The notes beneath the pieces were generated by a model. The model made no database searches, was not told the origin of the DNA, and was given only the letters and a program-made list of their open reading frames with translations. Positions 45,089 to 55,565 of a DNA stretch of 64,000 nucleotides are shown here, piece by piece (position 1 is the stretch's first letter; each line of letters opens with the position of its first letter). The stretch is from contig OY754327.1 in NCBI GenBank assembly GCA_963573305.1, positions 187,062,386-187,126,385 of the forward strand, in the 5' to 3' direction. Origin of the DNA: Pyrrhosoma nymphula (taxonomy: Eukaryota > Arthropoda > Insecta > Odonata > Coenagrionidae). The position numbers were made by a program, and so were the translations under genes.

Positions 45089-47436
45089 CAGTAGAAGCTC
45101 CATATAACGTGTGGGGCATATAACGAGAATATCTAATTTGCGAGGGTTGGCCAAAGAACAATTTAAAACCCTATGATTTGCATGTAAAATAAATTGGTAT
45201 TAGCGAGGACAACAACCAGCCTCCACTGGGGCGTTTACTATTACGAGCGGTAAATGTCTCCTTCAATCTCTGCAAACGTGCAAAAACTTGTGCTCATATC
45301 TTCTGTCATTGGATTTATATAGCTAGCAGTATTTTTTCCCGAACAATTTGACGGTCAAATGTTCATTTTGGACATTCACGGCATGCCCGTATGCGCACTA
45401 TTTAATTTCTCGTAAGTACGTGCATTTCATTGTTCTTTTGTCATTCTCCTGCGCTCCAGCTTTTGTTTAAGTTCAGTGCGACTATTGCAACATCATGGCT
45501 CGGAAACGAAAGTCGTTGGATCTGAAAACTAAATTACAAATTATTAATGAATGCGAAAGCGGCGAGGGGTCCAAAAGCGTGATTGGGAGGCGATTGGGCA
45601 TATCTTCCTCGACCTTATTCACCATTTTGAAGAACAAGGAGAAAATTCGTGCGGCAGTGCTTCAAGAAGGATGACCAAGTAGCCAGAAACATTTGCGAGC
45701 AGGGGAACATCTGCAGTTAGAATCTGCCCTTTTCTCGAGGTTTTGCCAGCAGAGAGCAGCCGGCATTCCGATAAGTGGCCCATTGTTGAAGGCAAAAGCG
45801 GAGTATCTGAGTGAGAGGCTCGGTATTGACAAATGTAAATGTTCCATTGGCTGGTTTGCTGGCTTTAAGCACAGGAAGGGAATATATCTTCATAATTTAT
45901 CCGGGGATTCCACGAGTGTCGATGTAAGTGCTGTGGAGGGCTGGACTCCTGTCCTACAAAGTTATATGAAGAATTACAGCCCATGTGATATTTACAATGT
46001 GGATGAGACAGGTCTATTCTATAACCTCCTTCCAGACAAAACTCTAGCCACTCGAGGGGACCCTTGCAGAGGAGTGAAAAAAGTAAAGAGCGGTTGACTG
46101 TTCTTTTGTGCGAATATGGATGGCTCTGACAAGGTAAAACCATTCGTAGTGGCGAAATCCGCTCATACTCGATGCTTCAAGGGAATTAAAACATTACCGT
46201 GCACATACGAATCGAATAAAAATGCTTGGATGACATCAAATTTATTCTCGTAATGGTTACGAGACGTTCGATGCTAGGATTGGCGGGAAAAATAGAAAAT
46301 TAGTATTGTTCATTGACAATTGCCCTGCCCATCCACAAATTGAACTTAGAAATGTGAAAATCATCTTGTTGCTGCCTAACACGACGAGTGTTCTGCAGCC
46401 CTTGGATCAAGGGGTAATCAAGTTGTTTAAACAACTTGATGCCCTGTATTTTAATTAGTCTACGTATTCTATTGTATTTTGTTATAGTTTCAAAGAGTAT
46501 ATATAATGAAAGAAGGTCAAAGAGGATTCATTTCGATGTGCACGAAAGGTATGTACTACAAATCATATGTCTATCTCGCAGCAGGGAGCGTAGTCAGTAT
46601 TAATCACGGCATTCACTATCAACAAGTTCCCGATGCTGCCACTAGATGGAAGTACGGTAGAAGATATTACGCGTATCTTGATGGAATTCATTTAGGAAGT
46701 TTCGGAACTTACAACTGTTATGTTTGGACTTGCTTGTAACAATTCTGTTTCCAGATAGTATTCCACGCATGATTATTACTGCCAAGGACAATGGATAACT
46801 ATTATATGCTTTAATAATCGTAAATGCTGGTGATGTGGGCTCTTATTATTCCGACAAGCCAAAGTCAGCTGTTTTCTGAGGCAATCTTACATGTGTTGAA
46901 GTACTCTTCTTTATTTCCACCTTTTAACCGGAGAAGATAGCAGCCCTGTGTTTGATTGGAACAAAATTCCCGAAGGTAATATCTTGGTCATGTAGTTATC
47001 TAGCATTTTTGCAAATTTTAATGAATAAAACTTTCTCCGAACCATATATCCATTTTTTCACTTTTTAGAGAGGTAGGAGGAATGAAATATTTTCTCGTTT
47101 CTGAAGTGTATGCCGCGTGTAGTCCGTTGCATTGCCATTACTTGCTGCCGCGACGCACCCAAACATTGCGACAATAACAATTTATAGCAATGCGCAGTAC
47201 AGTACACATGTCACGAAGTGTCAAAATTCGACGTTTTATATTCCAGTGCATGACATCTAACATGGAATTTGATGTCATTGAAAGTGAATGCGATCATAAG
47301 GAATGGAAGTGTTCAAAAGCATGCTTTTTAATAGCTATCTCAATAGAATGTTTAATCATTTTGGTATTAACGAGAGCTCCATTTAGCGAGTGATTTTTCA
47401 GGTCCCGAGAGCCCTCGCTAAACACAGCTTCCACTG
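45089..47436 (+). mobile_element. pogo/Tigger element nested in piggyBac
   Basis: The ends CAGTAGAAGCTCCATATAAC and, inverted, CAGTGGAAGCTGTGTTTAGC are flanked by TA on both sides (45087..45088, 47437..47438). The piggyBac protein reads straight across the insertion site. The element holds a nearly complete but interrupted transposase in its left half. The right half (46460..47400) is non-coding apart from the end repeats. Confidence 0.87.
45495..46430 (+). pseudogene. pogo/Tigger transposase (CENP-B type)
   Basis: ATG at 45495. The N-terminal CENP-B helix-turn-helix is MARKRKSLDLKTKLQIINEC, then GRRLGISSSTLFTILKNKEK. A TGA stop is at about 45672. The second DNA-binding domain at 45700..45900 has SIGWFAGFKHRKG. 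The DDE_1 domain has DIYNVDETGLFYNLLPDKT (first Asp), DNCPAHP near 46315 (second Asp), and TTSVLQPLDQGVIK near 46385 (third Asp). It ends by truncation. The lesions are few, so the copy is relatively young, consistent with being the innermost insertion. Confidence 0.87.
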
Positions 47437-49199
47437 TATATGGTACAGTGTGGGTCACGAGAAAAGGAATGCCGGAGGAACTAAAAAAGAAAAAAAAATG
47501 AAGAAAGGGGAAGTGCTAGCGTACGAAAAGGGCAAAATGATGGCTCTCCCGTGAAAAGACAAGGAAGAAGTGAAGGTTCTTTCCACAGTGCACAACACTG
47601 AAATGGGAGTGATACAAAAAAGAGGGGTGGCAGTGCTCAAGCCAAAAGTGGTGATTGACTACAACCATATCATGGGAGGTGTGGATAGGGTGGACCAGCA
47701 TTTAGCTGACTACCTGATACCAAGAAAGAGGAGTAAAAAATATTCTAAAAAAATACTTTTTCATTTATTGGAAATTTGTTTGTGGAATTCTTCTATGTGA
47801 AATCAGGTGGAACAAAATCCCACCTCGCATATGGGCTGGACCTGATAGAAAAAATCATTGAGCTCTATTTCCCCAGTGTTCCCTCCCCAAGGACAGGTAG
47901 GCCACCTGCAATAGCACATCCCTGATGGCTCACAGAGAGGCATTTCCCAGAAACAATACCGGAATCTGAGAAAAAAAATTTCCAACAAGGAAGTGTGCTG
48001 TGTGCTCCCGAAATAGGGACGCACGTGGAAAAATTACTAGGAGGGAGAGCCGGTACTTTGGCCCCGATTGCAATGTGGGACTATGTGTAACGCCATGTTT
48101 TCGTTTGCACCATACTAAAGTGAATTTTTTAAAATTTTTATTTCAAGCAAAACTTTTTTTTTCATTTTTCATTGTAATTTTAGGTTAAGAGTTTCTTGTG
48201 TTACACTATCAATATTTATAATCAATTTAGTCATTGAAAAAGCAAATAATGATTTTACGAAAACCTTTACATATATAATCATATAAATCAAATTTTTTTC
48301 CAATTAAATTTTTTTTAATCCTAGCATTCGCATTTTTTTATTAATCAACTACCTAAGACTAATAAAAAAATGAAAGAAAAAAATGACAATTTTTTACAGT
48401 TAATTGAAAAAAAAACCATCCGGGAAGGGGTTAATAGGACTGGTAAATCTTCAGTTAAAAATTGTAGTCCATACAAGCTGTGGATTGGAGAGAAGCCAAG
48501 GATAAAACACCTTTGCAATATTGGATCGATGTGTTTTACATTCCCATTCAGCACAGGAAGAAGATGGACATGAAAGCTGTAAAGAGTTACCTTGTTGGTT
48601 ACGACGGAGAAGAAAGGTACAGAGTCTATGCACCTGAAGAGAACAACATTATCCTTTCGAGAGATGTCAAGTTTCAAGAGAAGTTTACTGAGTGGGCGGA
48701 GAGAGTGAAGCTGTCACTTAAAAACATCAAGATGAATGAAAATAGCAGGGTGCCCACAACTTTTTCTGAATCATTTCCCTGTATTTGCCCTGTGTTTTCC
48801 CTAGCAGGTTTCTCCATAATATCCTAAGAAATGTGCAAACTATAGAGTTTCAATACGTCCCGAAAGTGCACCTAAATAAAATTGCGTAAATGGGAGCAGA
48901 GATCAACACACTTCTCATCATAATATGTAGACTTTTATTTTTATGAAAAATATTATGACAAGAATTAACAATAAAAAATGAGACTGTACAAGCAGCAAAA
49001 AATAAACATGTCAATCGATCCTCTAACTTGGAATATCAAACAAACCTAATTAAATAATCAGGAACTTTCTGTGAAAATATTGCTGTCTTGCATTAAATGA
49101 CAAGAAATTAATTATACAGGTAACACACGACAATTACACTAAAAAAGCAAAGATTTTAGTTTCTTCATCTTCTTAATTTTTTTCTTAACTTCTTCCTGT

Positions 49200-50312
49200 T
49201 TTTCTTTCAGGGCTTGATTCTCTGCTTTTAACTTATCTAGCTCATTTTTCTTCCTTTTCTCTTCTTCTCTCTGTAATCTACTCTTCTTCGCCATTTCAGT
49301 TTCAGTTTCTCACCTCTTCTGAAGTGCATCTCTGTACTTGGCGCTTGCTCCACGTGCGTATCTGATCAACTCCCGATCAACTTCCACTGACGCCTCGCCT
49401 CCCGCATGAGAAATCCCATCCCAAACTCTTCTCAGAGCAATGAGAGAGTCTTCATGTAGGTTCTCAACTAACATGTCTTTGTTCACAGAGAACCCACTCT
49501 TGACAAAGGCGTTATCGTGCGAGAACAACAGGATAATTTAAACAGCTGCCCAACAATCCTTTAAGTCCTCTCGTTTGTTAAGTTGGCTTGCATAAAATGA
49601 GTCCAGTCTATCCGTATCCCTATTAAAGCCCGTGAGCTGTACTTTATCCACCTGGGATACAAACCTTTTGAACAGGATACCAGTGCGGTTTGCCTGCAGA
49701 GTGGCCATGTGGTTTGCAGACACGAGAACCCTAAGACGAGAATTCATGTCTGTTTTACACTACTCAGGTTTTTTAAGAATTTTGTTAGGATCCAGACATG
49801 ATGCTGCTTTGGTAAATTTGTACTTTATTGGGCTTCTCTCAACTATTTTCTTCTCAATGGAGACCAAACCCTTCTTACATTCCAACCTAAAGTTGTCGTC
49901 TTCGATGTCCTTCACTCTTGCATCACGGAGAGCAAGGGTTGCCCCCACATCATTATTGATTTGGGACAGTTTCAAACCATTCGCAACATCATCTACATTA
50001 ATATTGATCAGCTTGTAGGCTGTCTTTGCTTTGTTAATGACGTCTTGGCTTAACAAACCGCCCGTACACCTCTCGGAGAAGACCCTCAATGTCACCATGA
50101 AGAAATGGGATGACTGGTTCAAGCATCTGATACGCTTTGAGAAATGGCTCAAAAGATGATGCTATTGTCGCAAAGAAATGAAGTTTTGCCAGCAGAAGAG
50201 GGTCAGCAAAGCACTCTTTCACCTTCCGAATTGACCATGTGTCAGGCAAATCCTTCATAGTGGGAAAGTAGGTCTTCAAATTCTTGAGTATTGTAATGAC
50301 TCTTGCACACAC
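49200..50312 (-). pseudogene. hAT-like transposase C-terminal half, broken
   Basis: Read on the minus strand in several frames: FFATIASSFEPFLKAYQMLE near 50160, then SHFF, IKYKFTKAASCLDPNKIL near 49800, SRLRVLVSANHMATLQANRT near 49720, and FSHDNAFVKSGFSVNKDMLV near 49490. It ends in a Lys/Glu-rich coiled-coil tail near 49200. A second copy at 63302..63640 has SHGNAFVEAGFSINKEMLVE. The S-H-x-N-A..GFS.N string resembles the hAT C-terminal dimerisation block. Superfamily placement is inferred and not certain. Confidence 0.55.
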
Positions 50313-51026
50313 GGGACCATTCTCAAGCCATCGGCAATTGCAAAATTTGAGAGTAAATTCATCACTTTCAGTAAAATGTGTAAAGTCTGCACGGCACGTG
50401 GGAGAACCCTTGAAGACATTATGGATTTACTTCAAAAATATTGCAATCTGCCAACCATACTTAACGAAACTGTACTGAAAGACACCATGAACAACGGTGA
50501 GATCACAGGATCCCACAGGCTACCGTGGGAGCTTACTGGGGCTACAGAAGTAGCTTTGTGACATTTACAGAATACGGGTGGGAGCCTAATATGTTACCGG
50601 TAGCTTCTGCTAGCTCTTTCTCCTGTAGCTTCCATGATAGAGAATACAGATGGGAGCAAGTAGCTTATTGAAGCATCTTTTCACCGGAAAGCTCCGTAGC
50701 TTCGAGTTATAGAATAGGCCCCTTGGTCCGCTCCTTACCGAACTGCTAGCATGTTGCCTGCATGGTCGAAGGGTGTGTGAAGGGAGTGCTGGTGCTACAT
50801 ACGTGGCTACGTCTGTACGCCGTGACCAACTAAAAAACTTATCTACCTAAACATACAGCATACATAATAAAAGCTTAAGTTTTAAATGCTAAGAACGGCA
50901 AAAAAACTATCTCATCGAATAACGAAAACCATACCGGTACTGTTCATCATACAAAAAGTCTGGGTAGTAATACTGCATACCTGCTGTAGGACGACGAAAT
51001 TAGTCAAGTTGTCCTGACGTTGACAA

Positions 51027-51056
51027 CCCTGGATAGCATTGAGATGCTATCCAGGG
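51027..51056. repeat. Perfect short hairpin
   Basis: CCCTGGATAGCAT (51027..51039) and ATGCTATCCAGGG (51044..51056) pair perfectly around TGAG. This may be a foldback within the hAT-like copy A. Confidence 0.8.
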
Positions 51057-51203
51057 TCCGCACTTCCCTGCAGCATGGCTTGTCACAGCCCGCTTGCCCA
51101 TTGAACTCAGGGGGAAAAAGTTTTCTTACACACGATGCACTTAGCAGTTCACATCCTGTTCGTCTGCCCGCAACCAGCTTCGCCACTCAGGGTGAAGGAT
51201 AGC

Positions 51204-51704
51204 ATCAAGCCATGCAGGGTTGAATTTGGAAGTCATTATTATTTTGAAAAGGTTTACTCCTACAGTACAATATTCCCTGTTGTGTTGTTGTCCGTCTCAC
51301 AACACAAGCCCGAGTCCAGCCAAGCCGAAGCTAGCCAAGCGGAGAGGGCGAAGTGAGAGGAAAGGGAGGGGGCTACTTTGGCAGCCAAGCCGGTCCGATG
51401 CGAGTCCATGCACAAGTGAGCGCACCAGCCGAACGGAGCAAGTGCATAGACCAAGGACACACTGTGCTGCACGTTACGTGGCACTAACTAATTATTAATT
51501 CCCACATTTCGTAAAATATTTCGAGATCCCAGACGTTTCCCTGTCTTTTCCCTGTCCAATTCCGTTGCATTTCATTTCCCTGTCTTTTCCCTGTTTTCCT
51601 TGTTTTCCCTGTTCGCGGGCACCCTGATCAAGGCATGCAGGGTTGAATTTGGAAGTCATTATTATTTTGAAAAGGTTTACTCCTACAGAATGATATTCCC
51701 TGTT
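51204..51704. repeat. Direct repeat of 78 bp
   Basis: The block at 51204..51281 (starting ATCAAGCCATGCAGGGTTGA) recurs at 51627..51704 with only four differences seen by eye. The second copy fills exactly the gap between the right end of hAT-like copy A and the left end of copy B. Confidence 0.85.
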
Positions 51705-51965
51705 CAGGGTGCCCACCAGTTCTCTTTTCCTCTTTTCCCTGTGTTTTCCCTGTCTGCGACTGACTTTCCCAGTCTTTTTTATAGCCCATTTTTCACAATG
51801 TCAATAGTAAATTGGGATATTTTTAGGTATGAAAGCAACATTTCGGTCATCATTTTAGGAAGGAAAGGCATTTTTGGAAGAATAATAAAAGCAAAACAGA
51901 TATTTAAAAATTTTTAACCATGGTTAAAACTTCTTATATGTAATTAAAAACTGAAAAAGTGCTGG

Positions 51966-52338
51966 TGTAAGAGGCGGTTAGACACCGTTAAGCGGTATCC
52001 TTTCCCACGTCCTGCCTTCCTTCTAGTTTACCCTTGCGTTGCAGTTTCCCCTCCCACATGCCACCCGTTTCCGGCCGCCTCTTGCTCTCCTGCCTGCCTA
52101 TGTAAGGTAAAGTAGACTTTGCACCCTTGCTATGACGATTGTCAGCCAATGGGCTGTGGGTGCGTGGTCACGGGGGTACGCGGTGTGGAGGAGATGGGAC
52201 GCGCACTCTCGGCAGTTGGCGTCATGATGTACAAGGAGTAAGTTGAATAAACGTGTTTAACCAGACGACGGAGTTTTCCTGCATGTTCCCTTCCATCCTC
52301 CGGGGAACCGACAGCCCCGATGTCCTAGATATCTTACA
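51966..52338 (+). repeat. 5' LTR of gypsy element
   Basis: It begins TGTAAGA and ends TCTTACA, a short inverted repeat. It contains AATAAA near 52246. It differs from the 3' LTR by four substitutions and one single-base indel, all seen by direct comparison, about 98.7% identity. The insertion is therefore recent relative to most elements here. Confidence 0.95.
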
Positions 52339-52341
52339 AAT

Positions 52342-52360
52342 TGGTGTCAGAAGTGGGATC
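52342..52360 (+). other. Primer-binding site
   Basis: TGGTGTCAGAAGTGGGATC begins 3 bases after the LTR. It is complementary to a tRNA 3' end ending in CCA; from memory it best fits tRNA-Leu. Confidence 0.7.
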
Positions 52361-52434
52361 TCCAGGATCGTCGATGGGATAACGGATCGCTGCTCGGAGA
52401 GCGGAACATCGTGCAGGGGAAAGGTGAGTCCATA

Positions 52435-53379
52435 ATGGCTGGGCGTGTGAGTGTCGGTGGGCAAGAAGTAGAGTTGCAGCAGGTCATTGAGGATGTGCAC
52501 GAAAGATTAAATGCGCTAACATGTGAGAATCAATCCCTGCGTTTGCGGTTAGTAGAGATAAGTCCCACCCAAGTTGAGACCCCAAGCGTAGGCATCAGTA
52601 CCAGAAAGTTCGGGTTATTGACGTCGATTGATGCGTTTAGCAGCGGTCCCTCCGAAAATGTATTTGCCTTCTTTGAACGCCTAGAAGGGGTAGGCGTCAT
52701 TAGCGGGTGGGGGGAGGAGGAAAAGTTGCCAGTGGCGAAACTACGCATCACTGGGAATGCGGCGGAATTCGCCAGGTCAAAGCATGAGTGCCGCGAGGCG
52801 GGAAATTACAGTGAATTTAAAAGGGTTTTCATCGAGAGGTACAAGAGGAAGCAAGATGCGCGATTCTACCGGGAATTGGTGGCACAGATGAGACGGGGAC
52901 CGAGAGAGGATATAGAGGAATTCGCGGATAGAATAAGGAGTGTCAACGCGCATACTTTTGATGCGGATGGGCCCTGCGAATCTCTACAGGCCACGTTGTA
53001 CGAGGCCGACCAAAGGGCGCTGGATGCCTTTTTAAACGGTCTCACGGGAGAGGTGGATGGCCGCTGCCACCATGAATCACTGCGGACCCTCAACGAGGCG
53101 GTGCAGGTGGCTGTTCACGCGGAGGCCGTGGAGGCGAAGGTGTCGCCACGTGCATCCCCGCCAGCCCCGAGAGTGTTTCGAGTGCCGGTAGAGAGGAAAT
53201 GTTTTAGCTGCGGCCAAGTGGGTCACTTTGCTCGGGAGTGTAGAGCGACGCGGCGGGGTAGGTGCTATGAATGCGGCCAGGAAGGACACTTCGCCCGAGA
53301 GTGCAGCCGCCGTGGAAGACCGAGGCAAGATTTAAACGCCGGTGGCACCGGCGCGGCCGCGGACGCCGGGTGCCTCTAA
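52435..53379 (+). CDS. Gypsy gag
   Basis: ATG at 52435 gives a 314-codon uninterrupted frame. The first ~80 residues include a coiled-coil-like stretch. The middle is a capsid-type region rich in charged helices. Near residues 256-290 are two zinc knuckles of the CCHC type (CFSCGQVGHFAREC at 53200..53241 and CYECGQEGHFAREC at 53263..53304), which bind genomic RNA. It overlaps pol, which lies in the -1 frame from about 53271, consistent with -1 ribosomal frameshifting as in other gypsy elements. This frame is intact. Confidence 0.88.
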   Translation: MAGRVSVGGQEVELQQVIEDVHERLNALTCENQSLRLRLVEISPTQVETPSVGISTRKFGLLTSIDAFSSGPSENVFAFFERLEGVGVISGWGEEEKLPVAKLRITGNAAEFARSKHECREAGNYSEFKRVFIERYKRKQDARFYRELVAQMRRGPREDIEEFADRIRSVNAHTFDADGPCESLQATLYEADQRALDAFLNGLTGEVDGRCHHESLRTLNEAVQVAVHAEAVEAKVSPRASPPAPRVFRVPVERKCFSCGQVGHFARECRATRRGRCYECGQEGHFARECSRRGRPRQDLNAGGTGAAADAGCL

Positions 53380-55565
53380 AGATTTCGATTCCTGTGACGG
53401 GCTATGATGCGGCGGAGGGTGACTTGAGATTGGAGGGAGTTATTGAGGGGCGTGAGTGTTCACTTCTGATAGACACGGGGGCCCAGGTGTCACTAATATC
53501 GAGAAGTATCAGTGGGTGTTATGGACTTGTGAGGCCGGGACACCACCTACGAGGAATCACGGGAAGGACCCTTTGGACGCACGGGCAAAAGGTGGTTTCG
53601 CTGCGTTTAGGAGACCATGTATATCCCTTACAAGTGCAAGTGGTGGAGGAACTGGACGGAATCGACGGAATTGTGGGACTTGACTTTTTGGACCAACATC
53701 GAGGCGTGTTGGATGTGGGAAATCGAATATTGCGCTTGTGGGGGCGGGAAATCCGGTTGGTGGGTCGTCGAGGGAAAGTGTACTGTCCTCCCAATGTTCC
53801 TTTACCGTCGGTGAAATTATTGGAGGATGAAAAACGAGGCGAGGCAGTCGTTGGTGAGGGTAGGGATTTCCCCGTGTGCCTTGAGAAGGAAGTGAGAATA
53901 CCACCAATGTCTGGACGAATTTTGAGAGTAGCGGTTGATACAGGTGGGGGTAGAGGGGCGTATTTAGTCGAACCCACGTTAGAGTCCGTGGAAGGTTGCT
54001 ACGTCGCGAGGGGGCTGTGCACCATTGATAATAACCAGTGTGTTACGATGCAAGTCACCAATTTCGGGAGTGAAGAAGTGGTGTTGCGGAAGGGAATCAA
54101 GGTGGGGGTGGGCACCAAGGCCGAACTATGTGATGGCGGGGCCAACGGGACCAATGATAGAGTGATAAGAACAATAATACCAACTAATGGGAGAGGGTTG
54201 TTCCAGGCTAAGTTGGGACACCTAAATGCTAGTGAGAGGGAAGTGCTCATGCCCTTATTGGAGGAATTTGAGGACCTGTTCGTGGAGAAGGATCAACTAC
54301 CGGTCACCTCTTTCACGTCTCACCGGATAAACACGGGCAACGCCCACCCGGTCTACCGAAGACCCTACAGAGTGCCACACCACTTGAAACCGGTTGTAGA
54401 GAAGTTCGTCGATGAACAACTAAAGGCAGGGATTATCGTACCCAGCGAGAGCCCCTGGGCGTCTCCAATTGTGATTGTGCCTAGGAAATCGGCTGATGGA
54501 AAACCCGCCTACAGATTTTGTGTGGATTTTCGAGCTTTGAACACGGTGACTGTCCCCGATGTGTACCCTATTCCAAACATCGTGGAGTCCCTGGACTATC
54601 TAGGTAATTGTCGATTCTTTTCGACGCTGGACATGACAAGTGGCTATCACCAAATACCCATGCATAAGGAAGACCAAGAGAAAACGGCATTTAACGTTGA
54701 CAGCGGGCATTATCATTACACTCGAATGCCGTTCGGGTTACGGAACGCCCCCGCCACCTTCCAACGCCTAATGGATAGCATTTTGCAAAAGTTGAAGCCG
54801 GTTCAATGCCTGGTCTATTTGGATGATGTTATCGTCTTTAGAGCGACGATCGAAGAGCATGCTGCGCAGTTGCGGAACGTACTCACGAGGTTGCGAAATG
54901 CTGGACTCACTCTGAAATTTGACAAATGCAACTTTGCAGAAGGAAGGGTGAATTATTTGGGACATGTCATCTCGAAAGACGGGGTCCAACCGGACCCCGG
55001 GAAAATATCTGCGGTTCAGGAATTTCCCACTCCCACTGGTGTGAAGGAGTTACAGTCCTTCCTGGGTCTTGCTAATTATTATCGTCGCTTCGTGGTGGGT
55101 TATGCTGAGATGGCGAGGCCGCTGACGAGGTTGCTGAAAAAGGGTGCAGTTTTCAACTGGGCGGAGGAATGTGTGGAGGCCTTTGAGAGTTTAAAAAACG
55201 CCCTGACGAAGAGTCCGGTACTATCCTATCCGGATTTCGAGAAGCCCTTCATTATTTCCACCGACGCCTCCAATTTTGCGATAGGGGCGGTGCTCTCCCA
55301 GGTGAGGGAGGGGGAGGAGCATCCGATAGCATATGCATCACGGCAGCTCAATCCCGCAGAAGTAAATTATTCTGTTAGTGAAAAGGAACTACTTGGTGTT
55401 GTGTGGGCAGTGGGGCAATTCAGGTGCTATGTATATGGAAGAAAATTTACAATTGTTAGTGACCATGCGGCCCTGAAATGGCTGTTTGGTTTAAAGGATC
55501 CGAATAGCCGCCTAATGCGGTGGACTCTCAGGCTTTCCGAATACGATTACGAGGTGGTGCATTAA
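53271..55565 (+). CDS. Gypsy pol, first part (protease, reverse transcriptase, RNase H)
   Basis: An open frame of about 760 codons. The aspartic protease active site DTGA is at about 53472. The reverse transcriptase spans about 54380..54960, with the YLDD catalytic box at 54816..54827. RNase H starts near 55250 with its first Asp in STDAS. The frame stops at TAA 55563..55565, beyond the RNase H block seen here and before the integrase, which continues in another frame. The break lies next to A4 and G5 runs, so it may be a real indel or a sequencing error. The protein would copy the element's RNA into DNA. Confidence 0.85.
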   Translation: MRPGRTLRPRVQPPWKTEARFKRRWHRRGRGRRVPLKISIPVTGYDAAEGDLRLEGVIEGRECSLLIDTGAQVSLISRSISGCYGLVRPGHHLRGITGRTLWTHGQKVVSLRLGDHVYPLQVQVVEELDGIDGIVGLDFLDQHRGVLDVGNRILRLWGREIRLVGRRGKVYCPPNVPLPSVKLLEDEKRGEAVVGEGRDFPVCLEKEVRIPPMSGRILRVAVDTGGGRGAYLVEPTLESVEGCYVARGLCTIDNNQCVTMQVTNFGSEEVVLRKGIKVGVGTKAELCDGGANGTNDRVIRTIIPTNGRGLFQAKLGHLNASEREVLMPLLEEFEDLFVEKDQLPVTSFTSHRINTGNAHPVYRRPYRVPHHLKPVVEKFVDEQLKAGIIVPSESPWASPIVIVPRKSADGKPAYRFCVDFRALNTVTVPDVYPIPNIVESLDYLGNCRFFSTLDMTSGYHQIPMHKEDQEKTAFNVDSGHYHYTRMPFGLRNAPATFQRLMDSILQKLKPVQCLVYLDDVIVFRATIEEHAAQLRNVLTRLRNAGLTLKFDKCNFAEGRVNYLGHVISKDGVQPDPGKISAVQEFPTPTGVKELQSFLGLANYYRRFVVGYAEMARPLTRLLKKGAVFNWAEECVEAFESLKNALTKSPVLSYPDFEKPFIISTDASNFAIGAVLSQVREGEEHPIAYASRQLNPAEVNYSVSEKELLGVVWAVGQFRCYVYGRKFTIVSDHAALKWLFGLKDPNSRLMRWTLRLSEYDYEVVH

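Larger units (their letters stand above)
44099..48170 (+). pseudogene. piggyBac transposase, split by pogo insertion
   Basis: The acidic N-terminus starts near ATG 44099 (MESGSKSDSTVDVSKEELED), then a frameshift near 44187. The DDE region has PFFGETMAYQQFMKICQYLH, DLTVDGSLLLYKG (Asp) and YCVTTDNFYTSPQLAEAL (Asp), ending at 45087. After the pogo element it resumes with GTVWVTRKGMPEELKKK and VVIDYNHIMGGVDRVDQH (the third Asp region). At 47995..48130 is a cysteine-rich C-terminus (CSRNRDARGKITRRE, then CNVGLCVTPCF), the zinc-binding domain of piggyBac proteins. Frameshifts and stops (44434, 44810, 47552) show decay. Confidence 0.85.
42212..48430 (+). mobile_element. piggyBac-type transposon
   Basis: TTAA at 42208..42211 and 48431..48434 brackets the ends CCCCTTCCCTGATG and, inverted, CCCCTTCCCGGATG. 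Near the left end, CGAGATATCTCGTC-type repeats occur several times (42230..42330). The element interrupts the copia integrase between codons for Leu and Asn, and copia resumes directly after the right TTAA with TGKSSVKNCSPYKLW. It contains a pogo/Tigger insertion at 45089..47436. A further TTAACCCTTCAGGCAGGCAC at 43247 resembles another piggyBac end within the 5' region. Confidence 0.88.
40985..48745 (+). mobile_element. Truncated Ty1/copia retrotransposon, split by insertions
   Basis: Copia coding pieces lie in order at about 40990..41290 (protease-edge WINNGAIKHV, then pre-integrase VWYVPDISRNLFSVL), 41600..42207 (zinc-binding and integrase core) and 48435..48740 (integrase C-terminus, VKSYLVGYDGEERYRVY). 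They are separated by a Penelope-like hairpin (41385..41591) and a piggyBac (42212..48430). Gag, reverse transcriptase, RNase H and both LTRs are missing. The right side is cut at 48746 by a hAT-like end. Confidence 0.8.
48746..51626 (-). mobile_element. hAT-like element copy A (CAGGGTGCCC ends)
   Basis: The left end CAGGGTGCCCACAAC interrupts copia at 48746 and the right end GCGGGCACCCTG closes at 51626. A transposase-like coding region lies on the minus strand at 49310..50312. Subterminal CCCTG..TTTTCCC repeats occur at both ends. No matching 8-bp duplication was seen. A perfect 13-bp-stem hairpin is at 51027..51056. Confidence 0.55.

Noticed and set aside
53519..53977. Long minus-strand frames opposite gypsy pol
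   Set aside because: Shadow frames of the protease-reverse transcriptase coding sequence.
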